Assembly: GCA_023053575.1 (NCBI GenBank) | Contig: JAKZAP010000003.1 | Span: forward strand, 3,572,561-3,636,560 | Source of the DNA: Branchinecta lynchi | Lineage: Eukaryota > Arthropoda > Branchiopoda > Anostraca > Branchinectidae | Direction of reading: 5' to 3' | DNA: 64,000 bases | Part shown: positions 11,601 through 23,600 of the stretch, piece by piece | How positions within the stretch are numbered: position 1 is the first letter of the stretch | Layout: the number at the start of each line of letters is the position of its first letter | The notes under the pieces: model-generated | Database searches by the model: none | What the model was told of the DNA's origin: nothing | What the model saw: the letters and a program-made list of their open reading frames with translations, nothing else | Made by a program: the position numbers and the translations under genes

Positions 11601-14600
11601 GAGAGCAGCTGTACAGTCACTATATATTCTTGCTCCGATTACGCAATTATCGCTTGAATCGAAGTCAAATTCTAACCATATATTCTTGATCCAATTTTGC
11701 ATGTATCGACTTGAATGAACGATATCCCTTACCAGTCAGAACCATATTCTAGACTCGGCTGTGCTGGGTACACTAGCCGTATGGTGGTATCTAATACAGA
11801 TGGGTAAGCACTCGCTCAATCTTTAGAGAACACGATTGTGTTTTTTTGCTCGGACCACTCGCTGAGAAGGAGAAGTTCTGTTCCTTATTGGTTCTTACTC
11901 TCACACAGTCCGAACCACCGTTCACCACTCCAGACTTGATGGACTACTAGCCAAAAACTGAACAAACGTTAACCACAACACAACGAAGCAGTCTGTTTTA
12001 CAAAAAGAGAACCCGTACTATCTGTCAGCAGCTTTCATACAGCTGTATTTCCCGCAGTTAAGTCGAATTCAGCAACCACAATCAAGCACTCCAAAACACC
12101 GTTCACCGCTCCCGAGTTGATGTCTAGCACAGAATGAACAAACCTCAACTATGAAACAATGGAGGAGAGTCTGTTTTATAAAAACACATCCACACTATCC
12201 GTCAACAGCTTCCAGACAATAACTAAATCATGTATATTCATGCCATCCGAATGTAAAGTACACCACGTTTGTATCGCAGTTAGCCGCATCCAAATTCTCT
12301 CAAATTTCCAATTTTTTGCCAACAAAACCACCTGATCACTTTTCGTTCCGGTAACTTAGAGCCGCACCTGACCCATTAGTACACGTATGTTCTCAGCGAC
12401 AATTGCAGCAAAAGTGACAGTTGGCAAGGAAAGACGAGGTAAAGAGAAACGAGGAAAAGCCTGCTTTTCCCGGTACGCACTCGGAACTAAGACTGACAGA
12501 TGGAGACACCAAAGACTCGATTCCATTGTGCCGTCGCGCAAGGAGACAGACATGATTTTTTTTCTAGACGGGCAGCAAAAAGAGGTCGATAGCGGAAATC
12601 GAGAACCGAGAACTCAGACCCCCTGTGAAAGAATATTAGATGCTACTACGGTGGTTTTTGAGGCCATAGATCGGCACTGCAGCGAGCTTTGCGTTTTCTT
12701 GAGTAGGCTACTTAAATACTTTTTTTTGTACGCAAATAACTTAAAACCAGTAGCCGAGCAGGACGAGGCCTTGTTATGGTTCTTAACTATTATTGAATTC
12801 GGAACGTTATACACCCACATTATCTTGACATGATGTGTGGCGTCGGCATAAGCTCAATGCAGAACGGTTTACTGGGCGCAAAAAGTGGCCATATGACACC
12901 GACCCGATGTAACGAGACTCGAGGTTCGGTGACATCCCAAATGGGAGTATATACTGGAGTCGTCCAGACCGCCAAGTCTTTTAGTTTTCCGGTCTCAGAA
13001 GTTTCATAATATCATACACAAGGATAATGTCTACAGAAATGAATGCGTTGACCTGCAACGTTACCTGTTAACGTCTCAGAAAACTGTTCCGAGTCTTTAA
13101 AAAATTATTCCTTAAGCCTTTGATATCCTACATTCTAACCCCGCTAGCAATACCGCAGTAATTTTTGCACTTGCCACGATTCACTATTTTCCATGCGCAG
13201 TATGCTCCCGACGAGTGTTCGAGTATCCTGCTATTGATACGGAAAACCGATTATCTGAATGTTCCCTAGTGTTTGTAGAAGTCAATGGGCCTGTGAAAAG
13301 GCTAAACACAGCCAAAGCCGTGGATAATTTGCTAAATGCAGAGCTAAGTCTTACAGTATTCAGTCAGTTTTTACTATTGGAACATAAACAATAAATAGTG
13401 CAAAGTGTGCTTTAAAGGACACCTGAATGAAGAGTACCAAGTATCATCCCTATCTGTATGACTTCCGTTAACATTTCCTGCAGAAAACCCAATCCAAATA
13501 CGAAATAGTGTTTCCAAGCTATGATTTTTGCTCCATTTTGCATCTGTCCTTATTTCAGTACCGAACAATTTTAGAAATGAATAAATGTCTCCAATCAACC
13601 CTTCTTCTGGAATATTTGTTAACCAGTTAAGCCCAAACGTATATCTAGAAGAAATTCCAATGCGATCCGTCCAGCGCTGTACAAGATTTGAATGAATTGC
13701 GCTTTTTGTCTTGGAGTCTGCATGTGCAAACCTCCAGAAACAAACATCCCTATTTTGAAAACGTCACGCTCAGGAGAAGAATGCTCTCCGTGGCCATGTC
13801 TGTAAATGCATTCTCCATGATGTGTTTAAGTATGGTTTCGTGGTTCAGGTGTCCTTTAAGTGCTATGCTGTGTGCGACGTGACTTTTTACGAAAGAACAA
13901 TACTTAAAAGTTCATGCCTGAAATATCATGTAATGTAAACAGATAATGTGTTATCTCATATCTGTTGAAACTGAGCATGTTTGCGTAAAACCAATGAAAC
14001 TTTTGACAGTCGTCAGCTCTCGTAAACAAATTATTCCATTCCTAGTCGACACTTTGATCGATTTGGGGCAAAACTCTTAATTCTCACAGATTTTCAGTTT
14101 TCGTGGTTTCTGTGCGAACTTACTCGTCAAGGATGAGAGCCAACTTTCTTTATCATTACTATTATCACTTGTATGGAAAACAAGTTCACATACGGATGCA
14201 TTACTGTTTCCTTACTCGAAGATGACACACTCTATGGCTTCAAGAATGTTTTTATTTCACACATTGAGCTGTAGCCTCCTCCCTGATCCCATACTTTAGG
14301 GATACGGCGCCCGTCTCAAAAATAAAAAATAAAATTCACAACATCCCATCTTAGCTTCCCCGCATATAACGGCCTGTCCCTTCTTCTTTTGTCTTGTTCC
14401 ATTTTTTTTCTTTTTCATTGTTTGTATTCCGCTATTAAATTTTCGTTCAATTTCAACTTCCACTTCAGACATCGAGGTTGATATCGGAAAATGACACCGA
14501 GACGGTCATTGAAAATAGCCTATCAGAGCCGAAAGGCGAGGTTGATATATGGCCATATAATGCCATATAATGGCCATCCGCGACGTCATTCTGATATCAA

Positions 14601-17600
14601 CCAAGAAGGAGGTGTGTTAACTGTTATAACTTATTCGAACAGATGTCATCTCTGGAGGCTGATATGACTTATATCATCCTCTATGGAGGTTGATATGAAT
14701 TATATCATTCTCTCATTTCTACCGCTGACTTTCTGTGTGAAGATCAGGGACATCACGACTGGGGGGAGGGGAAGGGGTCGCTGTCGGCCAGTCGGTAAAA
14801 AGAAAAATATACCGAGTCGGCGCGAAGCGCTGCGATTTTTCGTCAAAACAGTTGATTTTTTCCATGATCGGTCGATTTTTCTAAAAAATTGGTCGATTTT
14901 TCGTCAAAATAGTCGATTTTCTGAAAATCAGTCGATTTTTCAAAAATATTTTTTTTTTTTGAAAACAGTCGTTTTTTCTGCAGAAAAAGTCGGTAAAAAT
15001 TACCAGCCAGTCGGTAAATGCGTCGTCCCCCCCCCCAAACATTTTGGCTAGTAACGCCTCTGGGGAAGATAATCGTAATATAACTAACCGTGGGCCGTAG
15101 GAGGAAATGCATTACTTCCCTGTTCGAAAAAAGTTATTTTTTATTTTCAGCGGGGTGTAAAAACAAATTAAAGCTGTACAAGTGTACCGCTGTACTGCGA
15201 TTGAAAATTTGCAGCCAATCAGAGGTTTGCAAAGAGTTTTGTCCCTTCCTTGCTAAATCTGTATAAATAAGAGTAGGCTGAGCTGTTAGTTAAATTCGTA
15301 AATTTGTTTATGATTCTTGTATATACATATACAGTAGAGGTATGCTTATGTGAACGTTTGTTGACAGTGGACTTTGCCATTTTCATGCACTTGCTGAGTC
15401 TAAAGCTTAGCCAAAGTAGGTAATTAAGGGCATCTGAAAACACCTGTATAGGTATCTTGGATCTTCATTCTACCATTTAGCCGGAAATGGCATTGTTCAC
15501 ATTAAAGTAACTGTTCACATAAGCATACCTCTTCTGTGAACGTGTCCGAAAGCTCCGAAACGAATGAAAATGCTGAATTAATTCAGGATTTTATGCAGCA
15601 TTTTGCTTTCGGACTTAAATTTTCGCTCAGTTAATGCAGCATTAATTCAGCATAAAATTCATCGAAAACTTCAGCAAAGATGCTATTTTATGCTGAATTT
15701 TCAAGAAGAAACGGGGGAGCACGGCGATTCTCCTAGTCTCTTCCTAGAATCTTTTTCTTTCTAGAACAAATTGCCACACAAAACTTTTGTAATGCTGTCT
15801 AGGTCGAATTCCCGTCTGAGCGGGGACAGACTTTACGGAACATACTTTGAGAAAAACTTTTCGAAGTCTGAGTCGTCCTTTCTATAGCTAATTCTTTTTT
15901 CCTCTTCTTCTTCCCAACTTAAATTTCGGTGTTCTAGAAGTGTCAGAGAAGAAATAAAGGTAACAGCTTTCGGACAAAAATAAATAAATATGCAGCATTA
16001 AATGCAGCATTTACAGCACTAAAAAGCTTTCGGACACGTTCCGTATCTATTATGATTCAAGTGTGTGTTCATGGGTTGTTTCTATGACGATACCATACAA
16101 ATTTGGCGTAAGCCATGACAAGTTTTTGGTGAACAAAAACATCTATCTATATATAGGTTTTACTGAAATTAAGCCTCTGTTGCAGGGTGGGTTTTTTGAC
16201 ACTAGCAATAGTAAGTAAGAAAGTAAGTAATAAGTAATATATTTATGACCCGCCATTTTGGAAAACCGGAGCAAAAGAAGAAAATAAACAAATCAAAAAC
16301 ATAAATAAAATAGTAAAATAAATAAACTTACGCTTTCCGTTCAGATGTGGAGGACGAAACCATTTTGTACATTTGGGGACTGGTCGTATGTAGATCAATG
16401 AGGTAAAAGGCTGTACTGTCTGAAAAAAAAGGCTATCAATTACTGCTACGGGGAGAAACAACAAATTACTAAATATAAAAGTATTTTTTTCTATCCAAAT
16501 CCCATTTTTTTGGTATACCTCAAGGTACTCTTTTAGGACCCCTACTTTTTTTTTATGCTTAATGAAATTGCACAGGATCTGCCTGATGGGTGGAAGTATG
16601 TTGAGGATTTGAGTACTACTGAAGTAGACATACAAAATGAAGCGTCTTTGTCCGATAAGCAAGTTAACCAAGGAAAAGGCACTGTTTTAACTATTTCTTT
16701 TTTTAAATCACCCCCGCAATTTGAACGAAAGCTCATTGAAAACTTGGCTGTAAAAAAATAAAATTAATTGGATTAATTATTACTGAAACTTTAGATTGGG
16801 AATATAATACAGTAGAAATACTCTGTAAGGCAAACTCAAGCCTGTACATGATGAAGCTCTTATCAAAACATAATGTCCCAAGTCTTCATATCCCCATGAT
16901 TTATACCTCTTTCATAAGACTATTAATGGAGTACGCATGCTCAGTGTGGCATTTTTTTCAACTACTGATCAAAACTCACATACTGAAATAATTCAAAAAC
17001 GCGCTCTTCATAATAATAATAATAACTGTATTTAAAAGCCCAGGGGCCATATACATGATACAACAATAGTACATTTTACAAAGGAAAACAACAACAATAA
17101 TTTCCTACGGCTATGAAGCCTCACTACTAAGCTTGGTCGCTCTTAGCTTCAACGCTCCGTCCATAAGCTCGCACACCTTTGTTATAACCCTTTCCGAAGT
17201 GCTATTCAGGATATCCGGTAGAAGCAAAACACTCCCCTTAAAATAAGATCCCCTTAACTCCGAAAGCTCCTGGCATCGATTGATAAAGTGGTCCATGTTT
17301 TCCTCTACCCCTGCTTTGCAAAGTTGGCAATTATACCTGACATCTGGACCAGTCCTATGCCTATAAAAAACTCTAAATCTACCAAACAGGGGGAGGGAAT
17401 TAGCTCTAGCCTGGATCCACAACTTCAAAACTTTTTGAGGTAGATTCATTTTAAAATAATCCATAAAGGTCCAAAAGTCCCTTGAGATCGGTAAAAAAAA
17501 CTTATTTCGCACGCCATCTCTAATGAGTTTCTCCCTCCACCATTCAAAAATGTAAGGGAAAGGCAAGAGCGAGCAGTCAATCAATCAATCAATCCAGTTT

Positions 17601-20600
17601 ATTTTCCAAATAGCTTAAAGCTAGGAGAGGAATAAAATAGACACGAAATACACAAATACACGAAACAGCAGTTACCAAAATAGTTTTTACCAAAGATTGT
17701 TGAAATTTTAATAGCCTCTGACCATTTCTACATATTTTTTGAGATCCTTGAGATCGGTAAAAAAAAATTTCGCACTCCATCTATAATGAGTTTCTCCATC
17801 CACTATACAACAATGTAAGGGAAAGGCAAGAGTGAGCAGTCAATCAATCAATCTATCCAGATTATTTTCCAAATAGCTTAAAGCTAGAAGAGTAATAAAG
17901 TATTTACGAAATACATAGACACGAAATACACAGATACGAAGGACCCGATATTCCAACCGGTGGCGTCCAAACAGCCGTTACAAAAATAGTTTTTTTTTTT
18001 TACCAAAGATCGTCGAAATTTTAATAGCCTTTGACCATTTGTACATATTTTTAACTGTATATGTTATATTAAAAAAAATTGAGCATGACAGCACACACCA
18101 GTTTTTTTTTTTTTTACCGTGAAAGTGTGAGCGAATAAATTATTATTCTACTATATTCCAAAATTCCTGAAATTCACACTCAGCTGTAAAAACTAATGGC
18201 TATGCGTGCAATACAAATTTTACGACATGGCTAATTGGCTAGGTGTGTGACAGAAATGTTGGAAATAGTCATAAGCTGATCTAATAATAGGAATGTAGTG
18301 AATGATAATCCTCCCCGATGAAAAACGTGTAGCCTGCGTAGTAGTATGGTAGTAGTACGAAAACGTTGCATGTAATACTATGTAATAGCAAAGAATACTA
18401 TCATTTAATGTGCCTCAGACTGATCCAATCTTATGTAGTAGTATCCAGTAGCATCCTGTCTTGCCATAGTAGCATCCAGGCTTGCTAAGAGTAGCATATA
18501 ATAGTATGCAGTAACACGGTAGCCTTGAAGTAGAAGTATGTAGTAGCATCGTTAGTAGCCTACTGCATGCTACTTTTCGTACTACTTCGTAGTACTATTT
18601 TGAGATAAATTTTTCATCGGGTCCAAGGCGGGGCATGCGCGTTCCCTTTCTCACTGACTAAATCTATCGTCCCGTTCGCCCCTAGCTTCCTGCGAGTTTG
18701 CTTTATGCTATAATTGCATGTAAAATACCAACTAAACCTTTTACACAAATTTCCTTTTGAATTTTCTGGGGTTTTTCTCTGTAACGTGATTGGTCGGATT
18801 CACCCCTGGCGTGAGATCCTGCTGGAAAATAGAAAAATCGTTCCAGCCTTGACGGCAAAAAGCCAGAATTCGTGACGTCATGCGTAGTAACTACGGTAAG
18901 TAGGGTGGAACACGCTCTATATGAAGGGTAGGAAACGCTAGATATGGTTTCTTGGGAAAATGTAATCTGCAGCGGCTTAAGCCGAAATTTCATGCGAAGC
19001 TTCTCAAAAGGGCAAGTATAAATTAAAAACAAAAACTATGTAATAAGTAAAAGATAAATAATGTACTAAATAAGCCAAGTAAAGAGTAAACGTACCTCCA
19101 GCATCCGGTTTCAGCAGTATAGACATGTATTTGATTATGGGACTACATCTCACCAAGTCACTATTCCCCGTGCCACCAAGATTGTGGTATTTTAACACAA
19201 CTCGGTTGTCATCTTTTTGTAACAGCACTATCATATCCTTCAGAACCACTACGTGTAGATCAATGGGTCGACGATCCTTGCAGTGGAGTGTTAGTGGACC
19301 CTCATGAACTAGTCTGTGTCGGTTGAAGTCAAAATTCTACAACAGAAATTAGAGGTCAATGACAGGCCTTTCAACCCCCGACTCTGATATGATCGTGATG
19401 AAGTACTCCTTCAACACAAGCTGAATCCGGATCAGACACTTGGGGTGGGGCAGGGGTTTTTTTCATCTTGAACCTATTTTTATCCCCTAAACAGGTTTAA
19501 AAAGACAAAAGAGAGCAATATGCTTACTTTAAGGTATGTTCAAATACTACTATAATTTACCCCACAAGGAGTGATCAAATTTTGAGTCAGAGCAATAAGC
19601 TTGGAATCCCTTCCAGATTTGAAAATTAATCGATACCACTAAACGAAACACTAAACGATACCTGCAAATAATTGTCGAGATTTGAGCTTCGTCCGTAACT
19701 ATTCTGTTTTCACCTGTCTCGTCTTTTTGGCGGGACATTACTCCTATAATATCATAACTACACCCTAGAGCTCACATTCTGCAATAACATATCCTTTCCT
19801 TCAAATCACTATAATGGTGGAATATATCCTTTTCTTTACAAAAGTTATCCATCACTTTTACTCCTTACGACTCGGCTTACCGAACGCGACTGAATTGTTT
19901 CCGCCTAGTAATGGCCATTTCATTCATTCATTCGGCTCCGATCGAGGATGACGTCACACCAACGTGGCTAGTTTCAAGACAATGCTAATATTTTTGGAAA
20001 TGATGTTCAAAGGGATCACAGTTTTGTTTAAAGTATGCTTATGATGAAAAGAATTGTTTGACTGTTTTTCGGAAAGATGTTTGAATGGCCAACAATTATT
20101 TTATTTTGTAAGGATAGACTAATGCTATTGTTTCAAGATTGTATTTAAAGGGACCAATATTTTGTTGTTTTAATGATAATGTTAAAAATTTCCCAAATGG
20201 TGCTGAAAGGGACCAATGTTTTGTTTCTTAAAACTATGATGCTAGTTTTTTGCGGGATAGTGCTTAAAAAGAAAAACCCTATTGTTTTTGTTGTGATAAT
20301 GTTGTTGAAAATGTAAGGGCCCAAAATTCTGATGTTATAAGGTTAATGCTATGTTTCTGGAATGATTTTTAAAGAGACAACAATTCTGCTGTTTTAAGGA
20401 TACAAATTTTTTAGTTTTAAGGAAAAGGCTGATATTTTCACTATAAGGCGTAACTACGATGGAAAGAAAAAAAGAAAAAAAAAGAGCAGAACATAATTCT
20501 TAAACTGCACTAAACGCATATGTCAGATAAAATTACTTGGGTGGTTTTTGGCCCTTCTTGGCAAAGGTCCTCTTCAGGTTCAAAGCTAGAAAAGTGAACC

Positions 20601-23600
20601 CGTGATAAATAAGTGAACATTCTAGCAACTACAAGTCCTGTGTAACACCTTAGGCCGTCCTCACGTCGATGACTGCCTGCTGTCGCTTACCATATTTTTT
20701 CCAGCTTACTACACCCCTCGCCATAACATCAGACTGAGATTACACTCTCGATACACACAAACACAGTCGTAGTCAAAGCGCTTTTACGAGTTCTTTTGGT
20801 GATTTCCTTTCTGATATCGGGGAGTTCCTTTGCAAACCCTGCTTGAACTTGAAGTTAGTGCAAACTTAAAGCGGAGTTAAAGCTGCAGAAGACCTCCGAA
20901 ACGAAATCGCAGCACCAGGCAGATTTCGACATCACTGTACCTTTAATTTACCCCCCCCCCCACCCACCATATTTCCAGTGAAACTGAGTGCTACTGCTAC
21001 ATTCCGAAAAAACTGTTAAATTTTTCGTAAATCCGTTAAATTGCTTGGGATAATAATCGATGACGATCTGAAATGGTATTCCCATGTTGAAAAAATCGTC
21101 AGTAAAACGAACTTTCTAATTAAATCAGTCTCTATCCTCAAAACTTTCGGTTTGGATACTAAATGCTTCCTCTGTTACTTTAAACTTATATCCGTCCTCA
21201 TTTAGAATATGCTTCACAGTTACGGCATTCTTCTCTTTCTGCAGAGCTCTCTGATCGCCCGGAAAATGTCCAAAAGAGAGCAGAGAGCAGCAAGAATCAT
21301 TCCGGGTGGTAATAACCTTTCATATGAAGAACCTCTCATTAAGCTGGGCGTTCCTAATAACAGACCGCAGAAACACCCTATCAAAATATTTTGGAGCAGA
21401 TACTGTGTTGGCTCAAGATGAGCCGTCTATCCCCTCCCCCCCATCCCGTCGTCCGTGCGTCGGTCCGAGAGGAGCAGTGGCGATCAGTTATCTACGTATT
21501 CCGCTCTTCAGCCGCATTTTTACACATTTTCATTCCAACATTTATTTCATTTTTGATAAACGGCATTCATCCAGAATAAGGACAGATTATTCCCGTTACT
21601 GTAAGTTTCTTCTGTATCTGCCCCGGTCCCACAGTAATTCTGACATTATTAAATCTGACGGAGCTACTGACATTTTGTCACGGCTGCAAGATTTGCATTC
21701 TGATTTCCGTCAGAAGTCTTGTCTACGTCTGTTACCGCATCACCGACTGATTAGACTTTTTGACTGATAGCTGATGCGTATTGTCTGTTTGTATGTTATT
21801 TTCTTGTTGTCTTTTGTTCTTTTCTTTTTATTTCAATTTATCTCCTCTACTCCACACTCGTTATGTTGTAAAACATTTTGTGGGTTATAAATATACTTAC
21901 TTACTTACTTATATCTTGAAAGCCTTTTTCTTTTTGTTCCCAATATAATTATGCTAAGTGATTAAATTATTGAGTCCTACCACAAACAAATATGCATGCA
22001 TGTTCACGTGGTAGTTCTGTTAGGATATTGAAATTTTCTTTTGTAAAATTCCATTATATATTAAAATTTGACTCTCATTAGTTAATTAGTAGTCGTTTTT
22101 AAATATTTTATTCCTCTTCTAGCTTTAAAATATTTGGAAATATGTTTGATTGATTGATTGATATTAAATTTCTTACCCTCAGCTCATGGTCTGACTTGTC
22201 AAAGGAAGATTTATCCAACCTCTTCTGAAGCTCTGCTAAGCGATGTTGATTTTCGGAGTCGTGGATAGCTGCATTGACGGCCTTGAGGACTTCACGTGAC
22301 CTGTCTAGAGCTCTTTTGATTGGCTGGTGGTCCGGGTTCTTGGGCGGAGTATGTTTCAGCAGAGACTCCAGAAGTAGAGGGTACTTCGTAAGCCGCTGCA
22401 TACCGGTTGGTAAAAGATCCTGGAATTGCAAAAATATTACTTTGATATGAACTCCTATTCACACTTCAATCTGTCTGGCCCTACGTTCTTATCGACCTAT
22501 GAAGGACAATCAACTTTCAATTGTCGTTTACACTGGGCGACTTTTTGACTCTTTGCACGAAGCAAAAGCATGAATGGCGGAACAGAGAAAAACAAGTACT
22601 AGTCTTCAAACTACTCAGTTCTAATTGTCTCCTCTTCGCCCCTTCAGGGACTAGAGGCCACTCCCGGAAGCTGTTTCGAAAGTGCTATTCCTCTCGTGTT
22701 CGCCAGCACTTTTCCGCAACCGAGCTATTCCTCTGTGGAGCCAGAGGCGTCACGACTGGGGGGGAGGGGGTGACGACCCCCCCCCCAAAGCCGTCGGCCA
22801 GTCGGTAAAAATACCGAGTCGGCGCGAGGCGCAGTGATTTTTCGTCAAAACATTTGAATTTTTTTCATGAAAACAGTCGGTTTTCCTGAAAATTGGTCGA
22901 TTTTTTTCAAAAATGTAATTTTTACTGTTGAAACCAGTCGCTTTTTCTGCGGAAAAAGTCGGTAAAAATTACCAGCCAGTCGGTAAATGCCTCGTCCCCC
23001 CAAAAAATGTTTGGCTAGTAATGCCTCTGTGTGGAGCTACCTGCTTGAATCAACTGTTACCAGCGCAATACCCGAGGGATCCAAAAAGCGACTCGACTCG
23101 ACGCGGACTGGCAAGCGCAGCCGTGGAGAGAGGACTTGAGCGTCTGGGGGGAAGTACCCTGGCAATAGTCACCATCATCAACTGCCCGCTACTCATCAGG
23201 ATACAACATCCTTAAAGTTTAACCGAAAAGGGCTAATATAGGACAATCTATTTACCCATCACTTATTCACTTAAATTGGCCTGAGGACCCGCTGAAAATG
23301 CGTTACTTCGATTGTTCCGCTATTCACAGATTATCGATTTTCAAATACTGGAATTTCCATGGGATTTGTGGTAACTCTATGCGCTTGTACTTTTGCTGTA
23401 TTCCTTATGAGAAAGATTTATGATTTTTTTTTTTTTATTCAGGCACTAAGCAATCTTCACCACTCTCACCAGTGTCCACTGAAAAGCCGTGTTTGCGTTG
23501 AGATTAAAATTTCCCGCATCATAGTAGAATTTACGTTGTGGGGATGACCGCTGATATTCTGAACGTCATAACTAGAGCAGATGGTAGAAAATAAAAAAAA

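Larger units (their letters stand above)
2614..19095 (-). other. 3' intron(s) of the RhoGEF; late PH exon expected but not seen
   Basis: Between the exon ending at 19096 and the terminal exon there must be coding sequence of length 1 modulo 3 for the last PH strands (roughly 30 codons, normally including a Y-E-L-like motif). I looked on the minus strand for codons reading Tyr-Glu-Leu next to a usable donor and found none. The interval is filled with repeats described separately. Confidence 0.5.

Noticed and set aside
12387..12833. 148-codon plus-strand frame as a gene
   Set aside because: No family resemblance, no splice or promoter evidence; kept only as an unassigned segment.
13374..13598. 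Minus-strand frame of 74 codons as the late PH exon
   Set aside because: No PH strand pattern, and it overlaps an inverted-repeat arm.
16243..16671. 142-codon minus-strand frame
   Set aside because: It is antisense to the reverse-transcriptase fragment at 16512-17008, which has clear motifs on the plus strand.
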